Shown here one piece after another: positions 22,650 through 35,143 of a DNA stretch of 64,000 nt. Numbering within the stretch: position 1 is the stretch's first letter; the number at the start of each line of letters is the position of its first letter. Source of the stretch: Glandiceps talaboti (lineage: Eukaryota; Hemichordata; Enteropneusta; Spengelidae); contig NC_135571.1 in NCBI RefSeq assembly GCF_964340395.1, positions 9,424,953-9,488,952 of the forward strand, in the 5' to 3' direction. The position numbers and the translations under genes were made by a program. The notes beneath the pieces were generated by a model. That model saw nothing but the letters and a program-made list of their open reading frames with translations. It did no database searches and was not told the origin of the DNA.

Positions 22650-23180
22650 AAATAAATGTGATTTGGTTTTAAGAAATAAATGTGATTTGGTTTTAAAATA
22701 AACAGGATAATTTAATAATGTATGGTTACTACAAATGTACATGACAACTCAAAGAATCTTAATCTAATTTGTGTTAGTCTGATCAGGCACAGTTCAAATT
22801 AGGATTGAAATTAACGGTCTGAAAAACAGCTGTCTGGCAGAGCTATAGAAAAGTTGGTCCTGAACAGAAAAATGATCATACCTCCATTGATAAGTTAGCT
22901 CAAGTGTGAAAGCCTGGGATTAAATCATGGGCCTTTAATACAGCTAAATTTAAAATTTAGATGTGAAAAAACATGTTTGGCAGAGCTATAGAAAAAGTTG
23001 GTCGTGAACAAAGGGATCATATTTAATCTTTAAAGCGCCACTGATCAGAGAACCTGGGATTGAATAATTGGCCTTTAACACTGAGCTTAATCCTTAAAGC
23101 TCCACTGATAAGATGACACTGATGTGAGAACCTGGGATTGAATAATTGGCCTTTAATACTGAGCTTAAGTAAATCACAAT
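22650..23180. repeat. short local duplications
   Basis: AAATGTGATTTGGTTTTAA is doubled at about 22656 and 22679. TGGCAGAGCTATAGAAAA is doubled at about 22834 and 22979. AACCTGGGATTGAATAATTG is repeated at about 23051 and 23131, with CCTTTAATAC or CCTTTAACAC after it. Confidence 0.75.
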
Positions 23181-23437
23181 AATTCAGTGATCAATGGACG
23201 GTTTCAGATTTTGTACTGGTACCAGTAGGTCAATTGTCATCACTAGACATAATAATGTTTATTCTAAATTGTTTACCTTTGATGAGGGTCAATGGCCAGC
23301 ACAAATAATGAACATTGTGTGGTATGTTTTGTTAAAGACAAAGGGTCACATCTGGGTTAAAGGTATAAAAAATTCTTTATTTGACAGATCTCAGGTTATT
23401 GAAAAATTGGTTCACGACAAAAGAATAATCCTTTGTA

Positions 23438-23960
23438 ATCAGTACAGTACAGTACAGTACAGTACAGTACAGTACAATACAATACAATACATCACAGTAC
23501 AGTACAGTACAGTACAGTACAGTACAGTATAGTACATCACAGTACAGTACAGTACAGTACAGTACAGTACAATACATCACATCACATCACAGTACAGTTC
23601 AGTACATCACAGTACAGTACAGTACATCACTACATACACGATACAGTACAGTACAGTACATCACTACATACACGATACAGTACAGTACAGTACATTACAT
23701 TACAGTACATACAGTACAGTACATTACAGTACAGTACATTACAGTACAGTACATTACAGTACATTTACATTACAGTACAGTACATTACATTACATTACAG
23801 TACATGATACAGTAAGGTACATACATGTATGTCTCAGTACAGATTCACAGTAGAGTAGAGTGAGTAGTGTACCACAGTACAGTACATATGGCATTGTACA
23901 GTACAGTATATCACAGTAAAATACAGTACAGCATAGTAATAAATACATATAGTAAAGTTC
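23438..23960. repeat. (ACAGT)n pentanucleotide array
   Basis: Long runs of AGTAC/CAGTA, interrupted by ACATC and ACATT variants, decaying toward 23960. GTAC is self-complementary, so the array can fold on itself. Confidence 0.95.
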
Positions 23961-24243
23961 ATACAGTATGTAAAATGGTCTAGTACAGTGCAGTAGTTAC
24001 TAGTGCATCAGTGCAATGACAACACTCATGACAGCATAACTGCTCCTTATATGGAAGAAGTGAATATACTTGAAATTGTACAACTTCACATATTCAAATA
24101 TGTCAGGTGATTCCATTAGGATGTCACCTGACCAAACGGCATAATATCATTATGCTGATGACATCTGAGTGATTCGAACAAAAGCTTCATGTTCATGTTT
24201 GTATGTAGTCGTTTCAAAATCTAGATTCCAATAAGTAACTTAA

Positions 24244-24619
24244 AGGGGCACAGGCTGAGTTTAGACGGTTTTACTTTGGTTAATAATACAAAATACTTTA
24301 CATAAAATGATGGCTAAACTAATCAAGTATAGTGTTTACAACGATTCATGTAGCCATGACGTGTCACTTTTACTAACCATCCAACTCATGTGTTGTTCAT
24401 GTAATGACAGGGATTTCCTCAGATTTGTTGATACATACCAACAATTATGTCATCAAATCTTTTCATATATTATATCTAAATACCAGGATTGAGTTATACT
24501 GCAGTATCAAGTAATGAATGAGTGTGCTTCAGTAAGTACAAAAAAATGTAGAATACAACATGGGTTCGTAGGCAACAAACATTGCGTCCAAAAACCATTT
24601 AAACTCAGCCTGTGCCCCT
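24244..24619. mobile_element. 376-bp MITE with TTAA target site
   Basis: The left end is AGGGGCACAGGCTGAGTTTA. The right end TTAAACTCAGCCTGTGCCCC plus T is its complement. TTAA lies directly outside each end (24240-24243 and 24620-24623). A 20-bp inverted terminus with TTAA duplication indicates piggyBac- or Kolobok-type mobilisation. A second copy is at 62000. There is no transposase. Confidence 0.92.
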
Positions 24620-25034
24620 TTAACTACTACTACATGTACTTCAAATAGTGTTTACTGCTTCACAATCCATAGATGTTAAAATGTCTTGAGTCTGTTCAAC
24701 TGAACTGCATCTAGTGACTGTTTATACCAGACAAGGGAACTGACATTACCCACTATCTGTACACTTTCAAGCTAATGGCAATGGTACATGATATTTCAAT
24801 TTCACACTGTTTCGTAAAATCTCTGGAGATGATGATTGATTTGAGCAAAGGAGGAATATATTACATCTAACCAACATTTGTAAAACATTGGAACCAACGG
24901 GAATTAAAAAACAGTTTTATACAAAATGTACATTCTGAATGATGAAGCTGGTTAAGCAATTTTAGTAGTTTCAATCTATAGTCACTGTAGTTTCTTAATC
25001 TGCTATAATTTTAAAGTTTTTTTTTTTTCTTCAA

Positions 25035-25113
25035 TTTTGTAAAGCGCATTGAGGCTGTTGCGTAATGCGCTGATAAGAATTTATAATTATTATTATTATT
25101 ATTATTATTATAG
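25035..25113 (+). mobile_element. SINE or LINE 3' tail with (ATT)n
   Basis: GTAAAGCGCATTGAGGCTGT, then ATGCGCTGATAAGAATTTAT and about nine ATT repeats. This is the common 3' end of invertebrate SINEs mobilised by a LINE that recognises this tail. The 5' part is not recognised. Confidence 0.75.
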
Positions 25114-25980
25114 CTCTTACCGTTTCTTCCACGCTACTGTATATTTAGCATATTTTATTCTAAACTTGAGATAGCATAATTTTTTTAATTAGGGACTTTG
25201 GATGTCTGTGTAATCCTGTTTTTCCCAACCAGTATTTACTTGTGTACAAATAAATATCACTTGGAAGAAAGAGGATTAAGCACTGCTAAATACAAATGTA
25301 CAGGATGTATTTCCAACAGGATTTGAAAGTAAAATTATGGCGTAATTTTTACCTGTGTACAGGATTTAGTAAAAAGTATGAAGCAATTTAGTCTGGATAC
25401 CAACTGTGGTTTCCAACTGTGAGTGAAGGTATAAATCGTAACGGTACTGTACAGGAACTACATGTAGACTGGAAGCAATTTTACCTGTTCTTGCAAACCA
25501 GAGTACATTTTTCCGCTGACACAACAGAAAATGCATGAGGGTGTGTTTCTGTTAAGTGCTGCTGTAAAGAGACTAGTGGTTGACAGGATTTTAAAATAAA
25601 ATTATGATCAGAAGCACTTTTACCTGCTCACAGGATTTACAAGTAAAACTGTAGAGTAATTTGCCAATATTGCTAATTTATGAGAGTTCATAGTTTTGAT
25701 ATTGTTACTCAGTCAACCTATTTGTCAAAATCATTGATACCCTACCCTTTCTATACATTTAATATGGAAATTAAAAAGTCCAATTTCATTTTATTATTTA
25801 TTGTAAGTGATTTGTTTTTCTATTCTTACATGTCTAATATTATTGGCAGTTCATTATGCTATGTGAACCCTGTTAAGGTTAACACAAGGTGAAGGAACTT
25901 TGTTTTCAAACATTCCCCATTTGGTCAGCTGTTGGTATCTGAAACACTAACGTTACAGTGTACATGTAGTTAATGGGCAA
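25114..25980. other. no gene seen
   Basis: Repeated short phrases such as ACAGGATTT and TTTTACCTG suggest old local duplication, but there is no definable array or gene. Confidence 0.4.
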
Positions 25981-25984
25981 CAGA

Positions 25985-26342
25985 GTACAATGTACAGTGC
26001 AGTGTAGTGTACTTGACAGTATATGGATATCGTAGTGTGCAGAACAGAATAATACAGTATAGACCAGGACAGTACATGTGCAGTACAGTACAGTGCTGCA
26101 GTACAGTACAGTACAGCACAGTACAGCACAGCACAGCACAGCACAGCACAGCACAGCACAGTACAGTACAGTACAGTACAGCTTGTTCAGTGCAGTGTAC
26201 TTGACAGTACATGGATATTGCAGTCAGAATAATAGTACAGTATAGACTAGGACAGTGCAGTGTTGTTGTGTACAAAACAATGCAATACGGTACAGTACTA
26301 CAGTACAGTATACATTTGTAGTACAGTACAGTGCTGTACATA
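25985..26342. repeat. (CAGTA)n/(CAGCA)n pentanucleotide array
   Basis: It has a central run of CAGTA and CAGCA units (26080-26182). On both sides lies a copy of a GTGTACTTGACAGTA...GGATAT module (about 26007 and 26198), suggesting segmental duplication around the microsatellite. Confidence 0.92.
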
Positions 26343-26919
26343 TATACATCTTGTATGATAAATAGAAAATGTACATCTATTTGTAAATAATGAAATTAAA
26401 ACATTTATTGTATAAATTATAGCTGACTTGTAATTAAATCATCATGTAATTTATAGCAGTTTCCGAAAATGAAGTATTTATTAAATTGAAATTTCTAATT
26501 AATATTCAGTATAATTCAAAACTAATAATAATTAGTACATATCAAAATTGAAACTAGCATATGTAGATTACCGGACGATAATTACCTTTTGCACATGATG
26601 TCATATCAGGTTTCATTTACATATACCTTGCGATATACAAATTATCATTGATATATATTACATGAGACTTGACAGCCAGGTTGTAGTTGTTGGAGGTCAT
26701 AGCTAGATTTATGTAATATAATCGATGATGTATTATACTTTTGAATGATGTATTTTCACCATACATGTATCTAACTTACATGAAGTACAGTACATGTACA
26801 ATTGCACAATGAAAGTGTTCTTGTAGATCGGTACACGTCATTCAATCATACAGGCACATGTACAGATTGTATAGTATACCTACCTACCCACTTATCCACA
26901 TGCCCACCCCCACCCCCAC
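26343..26919. other. no gene seen
   Basis: AT-rich stretch with a short CCCACC run near 26905. Nothing else is recognised. Confidence 0.45.
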
Positions 26920-26921
26920 CT

Positions 26922-27176
26922 ACACATACATACACATATACATATACATACATACATATACATACATACATACATACATACGTACGTACGTACAAACATA
27001 CATACATACATACATACATACATACATACATACATACATACATACATACACACACATACATACATACATACATACATACATACATACATACATACATACA
27101 TACATACATACATACATACATACATACATACATACATACATACATACATACATACATACATACATACATACATACA
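26922..27176. repeat. (CATA)n microsatellite
   Basis: About 250 bp of near-perfect CATA with a CGTA patch near 26981 and a CACA interruption near 27050. Confidence 0.97.
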
Positions 27177-27483
27177 AGCATTTATGTAGAATGTAATGTA
27201 TGTAATTGTGTTAAAATATGAATTGCTAAGTAAATGGTTAATGTTGACAAATTACATCTCATCATAACATTTGCCAGGAACTTTCCATTTCATTTATACA
27301 TGTAGCATGTAATTTTAGAGTAAATTGCATACTGATTGTGTTTTCTCTCTTTTATTTAAATTTTAGGTGTTAAAGTCAAGAATTCTGGTATATTATAGGA
27401 AATATTTTGAAGACTTGTTGTATAGGTAAGGACATTCTAGTTCATCCCTTAGTTGATAAAATGTAAAGTCAGATATATTATAT

Positions 27484-27762
27484 CAATGGGGCGAAATTAA
27501 CTTTTTCTTTTTTAGTCCTAGTGGGCTACCAGTTTCAGAAATTGGTAGCCCAAAGATTGTGACCTGTAGTCTGATATTCCTGAACTGAAAACTGATTTCC
27601 TCTATTGGAAATATGTGTGTTATTAAAATACTTTCTTATCAAGAAATCTTCCATCTTCATCACATAATCTGTGGTAGCCTGAGTGGGCTACCAGCTACAA
27701 ATTCTGGTAGTCCCATGACAAGAATTGATAGTTTGTGTGACTATTGGTAATTTCGAGCCCTG
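27484..27762 (+). mobile_element. copy of the 16176 MITE family
   Basis: Has GAAATTAACTTTTTCTTT, TAGTCCTAGTGGGCTACC, GGTAGCCTGAGTGGGCTACC and the right end TTTCGAGCCCTG. The left terminus has decayed (GGGGCGAAATTAAC). Target duplication is uncertain; ATCA is shared by both flanks. Confidence 0.88.
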
Positions 27763-28019
27763 ATCATGCAATCCTAGTAGTCACTAAAATATATACATGT
27801 AATTTAATTAAGTAAAGATGGATCAGATTCTTGTTTCCTATTGGTCATAGAGGTTTGTTAGTTATTGAATCATGTCATCTCATTGGTAAAGATTTTTTGA
27901 GGTGTGTCAATCAGTTGATGTTAAGTTATCATTGGTCAAAGTGTTGAAAGATATGTTAGTTATTCTATATTTTCTTCTTATTTGTCAAAACACATGTCAA
28001 TCATTTTAGTTGCATAGGT

Positions 28020-28112
28020 GTGTCAGTGTGTATATGTATGTGTGTGCAATGCATGCGTACGTATGTATGTAATAGGTATGTATGTGTATGTATGTATGTA
28101 TGTATGTATGTA

Positions 28113-28147
<35 letters not shown>

Positions 28148-28172
28148 ATGTATGTATGTATGTATGTATATA
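28020..28172. repeat. (GTAT)n/(GT)n microsatellite
   Basis: GTAT runs with a short (GT)n in the middle (28115-28130). Composition is complementary to the (CATA)n array 1 kb upstream, so transcripts through both could pair. Confidence 0.95.
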
Positions 28173-29570
28173 CTTTATGTAGGGCTATATACTGTATACA
28201 TTTGTATCTCATTACAAAATATGTATAAACAAAAATGACATTGGGTATTCAAGGTCAGAGGTCATTGAGACTATGTTGGGAAGTCAGTGTACATAACAAT
28301 ATGCTGTATATTTTTATAATTTCAATGCAGTAGTTGTATTTAGTAAGTTACATCTGCTATCATGACAGAACTGATACATGATAGGCCTTCATCAGGACAG
28401 ACAGATTTTTAAACTCTGAGTCATGTCTCAAATCTTTTTAGATATCCAACACATGACAGGCAAATGAACTGCAGTGGTGGGCATACTTATAGGTTATTCT
28501 TAGGTGACGGTGTCTGAAAACATTCTTATAAGTTTAATCATTTTGCTGCATAGGAAGTCAATTTTTGATGTAACCACTACAATTAGTGAATACCAGTTTG
28601 ATCTCTAAAGTCTAAGGCCTAATTGTTTGGTTCCTGTTACCCGACCCCACCAAATTTTTCATTGCCGACCCAAAACTTTTTTTTACATATTCGAGAAAAA
28701 AAATAATAAAATCGCAAAAAATTTGAAATGTGAAGACTTGTGAGAAAACCCATTATTTATCTAGTATGTTACTTTGACACTTAACGGAAAATGTTGTCTT
28801 TCATTTGAGAGCCTGTACATACATTGTACCATGTAATTGTTTAATGTCAAAATCCACATCCAAATTTAGGCCAAGGTCTTTAAATTAGAATGTACTTATT
28901 TAAAATTATATTTTATTACATATTTATCAGTGATTAAGTGCAAACTGTTGGTATTTGCCCTTCAGTGCAATTATACCGAAAACACTATTGCACACCTGTA
29001 TGCAAATGACCATGTGTTTGTTCCTTGCACATTATATATAGCATAGCACAATGGTATATGTGACAAGATTTGTTAGTTTGGATAAACATATGTAATAATA
29101 ACAGGTCCCATGTAGACTAAGATATGTTGTGTTGTTCAGCCGGATGGATGCTGGCTGATAGCGTGGCACGAATGTCTGTATCTTACGAACTATGGCCCAT
29201 GATCAGGTATGAATGTCAGTGTAGGTACTTGATATTTGTACTAGCGCTTGTGGGGTTTCCTGCTGAATTTACGTGATATACCTTTACACTACCGTAGTCC
29301 TGCATGCACTCATGCAATTACTATATACCCTGCGAATACACCAGATTGGCACTTGTGTGGCATCATTGGGTTTTGCCATATAATGCATGCAATATGAGAG
29401 TCTGTATCATATGCACAAAGTGAAATCCCGTACCAACGCCTGGTGATTAAACAGTTTGTAATTTTGTATGCATGTATGTCAAATTATCGGATGGATATTA
29501 CTATAGGCTATACTAATATCCATAGTATAGCTAACAAGGTTATAACCACAGTTCTGTCTTTTCATTGATA
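28173..29570. other. no gene seen
   Basis: Unique-looking sequence. A stretch at 28620-28740 (GACCCCACCAAATTTTT, then ACCCAAAACTTTT and A-rich sequence) looks like old transposon sequence but has no second copy here. Confidence 0.4.
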
Positions 29571-29574
29571 GGTA

Positions 29575-30262
29575 AATCGGACAGATGTCAACCACAGGTG
29601 TGCCAGGTGTGTCGGTGGATTTACAGGTAAATTCATTATATTATAATCAGAGTTTGAGTTATGGACATGGGAGTAAATTATTAAGATTACAATCAGAGGT
29701 CTGTCAATGGACATACAGGTAAATTAGACAGATTACAATCAGAGGTCTGTCAATGGACATACAGGTAAATTAGACAGATTACAATCAGAGGTCTGTCAAT
29801 GGACATACAGGTAAATTAGACAGATTACAATCAGAGGTCTGTCAATGGACATACAGGTAAATTAGACATTACAATCACAGGTCTGTCAATGGACATACAG
29901 GTAAATTAGACAGATTATAATCACAGGTCTGTCAATGGACATACAGGTAAATTAGACAGATTATAATCACAGGTCTGTCAATGGAGATACATGTAAATTA
30001 GACATTACAATCACAGGTCTGTCAATGGACATACAGGTAAATTAGACAGATTACAATCACAGGTCTGTCAATGGAGATACATGTAAATTAGACAGATTAT
30101 AATCACAGGTCTGTCAATGGACATACAGGTAAATTAGACAGATTACAATCACAGGTCTGTCAATGGACATACAGGTAAATTAGACAGATTATAATCACAG
30201 GTCTGTCAATGGACATATCTCGACAGACTCTGAACACACGAACACACAACACACGTCTGTCA
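29575..30262 (+). repeat. 46-bp minisatellite with splice-site-like units
   Basis: About thirteen units of AATCACAGGTCTGTCAATGG, ACATACAGGTAAATTAGACA and GATTAC-type ends. Each unit contains TCACAG|GTCTG (acceptor-like) and TACAG|GTAAAT (donor-like), 20 nt apart. Diverged founder-like copies lie at 29575-29690. Confidence 0.93.
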
Positions 30263-30329
30263 ATGGATGTACATGTAGAAAAACCACAAATGTAAAGTAG
30301 TCTGACCTGGTATTGATTCATATTTAGAG

Positions 30330-30745
30330 TTCTTTTGTCTAGTTGTGTATCCCTTTGTCTTGTTACATGCCATGTAGTGTTAATTGATTTAGTGAAGAAT
30401 GTACACCATACAAATGAATATTGGAAGTTAAACAGATTATCACCTACAGGGTTTCCTTTTGTACTTCCAGAGTTATTTGATTTCTGTATCTGGTTGACTT
30501 CAAATCTTAGAAAATTTAAACCTTGCGAGAAATTATTGCAAACAGTTTGGTCTTCAACTGGTTTTCAAAAATGTATGCTATACAAAAGAATATTAGTTGT
30601 TAAACAGATCGTCATTTGCGGGGCTTCCTTCTGTAATTCCAGAGTTTTTTTTATTTCTGTGCCTCCTACGAAAACAAGTCCTTGTAAACTGAAACCAGAC
30701 CAGAAAATTCTATAAATCTTTGGCCTGCAACTGGTTTTCATGTAG
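30330..30745. repeat. two-copy tandem duplication, about 173 bp
   Basis: ACAAATGAATATTGG, AGTTAAACAGAT, CTTCCAGAGTT and TTGATTTCTGT at 30410-30490 recur, diverged, at 30583-30660, and CAACTGGTTTTCA occurs at 30556 and 30728. An open frame of 126 codons spans it but shows the same duplication and no known domain. Confidence 0.75.
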
Positions 30746-31149
30746 TATTAATGTATCATGCATTATTAAGCATGGTGCATTTAATGTATGTACATGCATA
30801 TTTACAAATGATGTGTTAACGACTACATACTTTCACATTTTCTGTGTGTGAAATAACAGAAAATTGCCATTTTTGCTTAATTTTTAGATGTAGAACTTTT
30901 AAGACAAGGTTAGAACTTAGAAGGGGATTTGTTTCATGTACATGTATGGTCTATGGTTTTAGCGGCTATGCTATGTACATGTATACATTTAGTGTATTTT
31001 TTCACTAAGTCTTGAGGCATTTAGTTATAGATACAAGTAAAAGTTCACAAAAATAAATTGTGTTATCGTTGGTTTTTTGCCAATTAGTTGAGTGATCACA
31101 TATCACTTATTTATGCAGAGCATCTTTGGTTGCATCAATTGTAATTTTA

Positions 31150-31735
31150 GTAAGTTATGTGAGAAATGTGTTGGACCTATTCTAGCAGGATAGATGAGTT
31201 TACCATGGGGAAGAAATGGCCTTGGTTGTTATAGGCGAGAAATTTGTTGGTCGTATTCTATCACGACAGTTGAATTTATCATGGCAAAGAAATTGCCTTG
31301 GTTGTTGTTATAAGTGAGAAGTGTGTTGGTCCTATTCTATCAGGATAGATGAGTTTACGTTGGGGAGAAATGGCCTTGGTTGTTATAGGCCAGAAATGTG
31401 TTTGCCAATGTTGTGTACCATGGCAGTTGGGTTTACCATGGTGCATAAATTGTCTTGGTTGTTTTATGCGGGAGATGTGTTAGCTATGTTCTGTATGGTG
31501 TCAATTTAGTCACTATGGCCTAGACTTTTTGCTCTTAGTTCCAGGATTTGATGTCTTGCCTTGAAATTAACCGCAAGCAACTAGAAAGGTCTAGGTCAGA
31601 TTTACTGAGGCGGATAACTTGTCTTTGTTGTTTTATGTGAGAAATGGGAATGAATTGTCTGTGGTTGTTTTATGCGGGAAATGCAAATGAAATGTCTTAG
31701 GTTGCCTTATGCGGGAAATGTGTTATTCATGTTTT
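31150..31735. repeat. degenerate tandem repeat, about 60-115 bp
   Basis: GAGAAATGTGTTGG, CCTATTCTATCAGGATAGA, GATGAGTTTACCATGGGG and AATGGCCTTGGTTGTTATAG recur with heavy divergence at least six times. Confidence 0.75.
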
Positions 31736-33040
31736 GTTCTGTGGCAGTTAAGTTATTGTGTCAAATAAGTTAAGAATTGTTGAATTCCTAAGGGTGCTTT
31801 ACTTTAGAATGATTTATTCATGATGGATGGATTGTAGTAGAGAAGATTATTGTGCAACCTTATTAACCCCATTGTGCTTAATCCTTAAGACATTGACAAA
31901 TTCTCATTCCGACTCTGATTAATAATTATGTAGCATGTCTGTTACCACACCTGTTAGCTTCTCATCCCCTCAACCCCCAAAATTCAATCTCTTCTTACAT
32001 GCATCAAAACAAACTTATTCGCAATTATTAGTCATCTGAAGACTTCTAGTAATGTATACTGATATCCTATGCATGTTTCCATCACATGAAAGGTGTATAC
32101 TTCTTGTGTTTTCCTACATTGGGTTAATTCCGAGTAAGCTAGGGAGTTCAGTCAGGTATTTTGTATAGTGAATCAGGTATTCATTATGTAGCTTACCCCA
32201 TTATGTAACCCTAGTCTTTGGATTGTAAAGCTTCCCACAATGAACATGCTGTTCCATTGATTTTGACAGTCGTTATCTAGAGTGTGACATCTCGTTTTTA
32301 CCACTGCCAAACTAGATAGATATTTTCAATGGATGAGACGGACAGTTCAGCTGTGGCCACAGTAAGTGAACTATAACATGCTTCTACGTTTCCGTTTTGA
32401 GTGAATCTTTTGTGTTTTCATGCTAAGCCATTGTACAATGGAAGTTGCCACTGAGCAACCGTTTGGTAGCCATTGCTGGAAAAAACTACAGTGTACAGTA
32501 TGGCTGGCTCTGTGTCAGGCATTCGTGTGGTATGTCTATTATGTCCTTGCCGAACATTGCCAACATTTGATATCCACATACATGCATGTTAGCAGATTTA
32601 ATTACAAAGGAGGCCTTCTACATGTACTGCCGTCTGCCCTAATTAAGGCAATGTCACGTTATTTACCATATATATGATAATTTTGCGTACAGTATGGACA
32701 CATGGCCGAGCTGTTACTTTGTACTGTGGGGACAAACAAATACAAAATGTATAGTACAGCCACGATTTTGATTTTTTTGTGGTACTTACTTGACCTCTGT
32801 TTAGTCACAACATAGTGTATGCATGAATAGATAAATATGGTCTGTAGAAAATCACTGTAATAGATTCTAATTTTAACATATCATGGCTTATCCAGCCTTG
32901 AAAGCGTGGCTCTCAAAACTGCAATAGTAATCATCACAAAGGTAGTTATTTTCTGCTTCAGAAACTCGTAACCTTTCTGATTGATAATCCAGGATTTCAC
33001 AGTTTACTGCATCAGAAGTCACTTAATTGTATATCATACA
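31736..33040. other. no gene seen
   Basis: Open frames here are short, lack family similarity and are not bounded by convincing splice sites. Confidence 0.45.
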
Positions 33041-33044
33041 AATG

Positions 33045-33640
33045 TATATATGTATACAGCGATAGGCTAACGATTGCATCTTTGATGATAATTTATGATG
33101 GAGACCTTCAAAACTGTTGCTGACATTCACTGTTTCATTTTCTCACCGATTTAAGATAATGCCAGTTTCATACGTGTGATGTATTACTCCTTATTTTGTG
33201 TTTAATGTACATGTATGTATAGCCAAAACCATTTTTGTAACCATCTGTATTACTATACAGTGATAAAGTAACTAGTGCATCTTTCATAATTTATGATAGA
33301 GACATTCAAAACTGTTGCTGACATCATGACCAGTTTCAGACGTGTGTGATGTATTATTCGTCATTTTGTGTTTAATTTATGCATAGCCAATTAGAAAACC
33401 GTTTTTGTAACTATCTGTAAACAGTGATAAACTAAATAACACATCCTTCATAATTTATGACAGAGACGTTCAAAACTGTTGCTGACATTGACTGTTTCAT
33501 TTTCTCACCGATTTAGATAAGACCAGTTTCAGATGTATTAGTGTATGTGATGTATTACTTATTATTTTGTGTTTAATATATGCATAGCCAATTAGGAAAC
33601 CAGTTTTGTAACCATCTGTCCTGTTTTGTATTAAATGCTG
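33045..33640. repeat. three-copy tandem repeat, about 185 bp
   Basis: ATAATTTATGATGGAGAC, TTCAAAACTGTTGCTGACAT, ATTTTCTCACCGATTTA and ATTTTGTGTTTAAT recur at about 33088, 33285 and 33449. The second copy lacks the TTTTCTCACCGATTTA section. Confidence 0.88.
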
Positions 33641-34076
33641 TTCTAAACATGTAAGTAACATGAAATGATAATATGTCTTTGCCCCCACCCACGACTTTTA
33701 CAAGGCCATAATGCTGTGTTCTGAATAGAAAATGACTTCACCAAATAATGTATTTGTTACAGATTCTGTTTGTGCTTTGATAATGGAACAGATTATTAGT
33801 TCCTGTTTGGTGGCCAGATTTTTTAATTTGATTTTCTACCGATTTATTAATAGTTGAAGAATAATAATTGATATATGTCTAAATAAATGTACATGTAGAC
33901 ATGTAACTATGTAGTTAATATGTAAAACACAAGGTCAAGTCAAGTCAATAATTCGTAATCCTGCTACATGTATGTTCGCAATATATTTCCCTGCTGTTAA
34001 TGATTAAAAAAAACAGCGTGAACCTTTGGCGAGTTTTGTACCCAGTAGTCTTTTTTCAATAAAATATATTTTTCAA

Positions 34077-34430
34077 TCTGAAAGTGGCCATATAGATGAG
34101 GATTTGGTATTTATTTTGGATTTTATTTTATAAAACAATTGTATTATGGCTTCCTACTTGAAATATCAGCATGAAATAAGATTGACAAAATCTGTGTTTG
34201 TAACTCAGTACATTGCACAATATTAATACATGTGTGAAATCTTTGTTATTGTACATACAATAACAAACTTTTTATGCATTTCTTAGCTTTTTACAATGTA
34301 CTGCGTTACAAACATAGACAATGTTGTTTCATGCTGATTTTTCAAGTAGGAAGCCATGATAAAATTGTTTTATAAAATAAAATTCAAAATAAATACCAAA
34401 TCCTCATCCGTTTGGCCACTTTCAGATATA
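34077..34430. mobile_element. foldback element with roughly 100-bp arms
   Basis: The left arm begins ATCTGAAAGTGGCCATATAG and passes through ATGGCTTCCTACTTGAAA. The right arm ends with its complement TTTCAAGTAGGAAGCCAT... through TGGCCACTTTCAGAT, at high identity. The loop contains TTGTTATTGTACATACAATAAC, itself palindromic. A one-armed relative is at 8905. No target duplication is clear. Confidence 0.92.
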
Positions 34431-34499
34431 GATGACCACTACCATTTATCAACATTTGTTGTCGTATCTTTGCCATTTCTTGCCATGATGCTTTCTTCA

Positions 34500-34685
34500 A
34501 AATGTCAGTTATGTATGGATTGTAGATTGCATGCTCCCTAGGGAGTCGAGGAAGGGTGAAGGCCTGTTGTGCTGTTATAGATCTGTGCCAGGGGTAAAAA
34601 TTATAAACCACTTTGAGAACAGAGTGGGAAAGAGCTATATTAAAACTCACATTGTTAATATTATTATTATTATTATTGTATCAGT
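34500..34685 (+). mobile_element. SINE 3' part with (ATT)n tail
   Basis: GCATGCTCCCTAGGGAGTCG, GTTGTGCTGTTATAGATC, CCAGGGGTAAAAATTAT, ACCACTTTGAGAACAGAG, GGGAAAGAGCTATATTAAAA and five ATT repeats. This is a typical SINE 3' body and LINE-type tail. The tRNA-like head is not visible here. Confidence 0.75.
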
Positions 34686-34843
34686 GTCATCTTTCCAAAC
34701 AAAACATAGTTTCACCTCAATTTACAAGGATTTAGATAAGGGCCAGTAGGTGGCAAAAATAGCCGGCTACCGAGTAACTAAAAAATTTCTTGCTGGCTTC
34801 TTTATCAGGAGTTTTGTTTGAAAATTCTTTGCTCCAAGACTAA

Positions 34844-35143
34844 CAGGGCTTGAAATTAAATTTTTTCAATGGTAGTCCTAGTGGGCTACCAGTTTCAGAA
34901 ATTGGTAGCCCAAGGATTTTGACCTGTAGTCCAATGTTCCTGATCTGAATACAGAGTTCCTCTTTTGGAAATATGTGTTAATGTTATTAAAATACTTTCA
35001 TGTCCCGTAAATCTTCCATCCTTTAAATCATTGCATAATCAATTGTACATTGTAGCCTGAGTGGGCTACCAGCTGCAAATTATGGTAGCCCCATGACAAG
35101 AAATTGTCTGTGGACACAGGACTACAGTTAATTTCAAGCCGTG
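34844..35143 (+). mobile_element. copy of the 16176 MITE family
   Basis: The left end is CAGGGCTTGAAATTAAA and the right end GTTAATTTCAAGCCGTG. The interior carries GGTAGTCCTAGTGGGCTACC and GTAGCCTGAGTGGGCTACC. Flanks do not match, so the target duplication is lost. Confidence 0.9.

Noticed and set aside
29575-30262. CRISPR-like spaced repeat
   Set aside because: Units are contiguous without unique spacers, and the sequence is animal.
30335-30715. 126-codon frame on the plus strand
   Set aside because: It spans a two-copy DNA duplication with no recognisable domain and no splice or promoter context.
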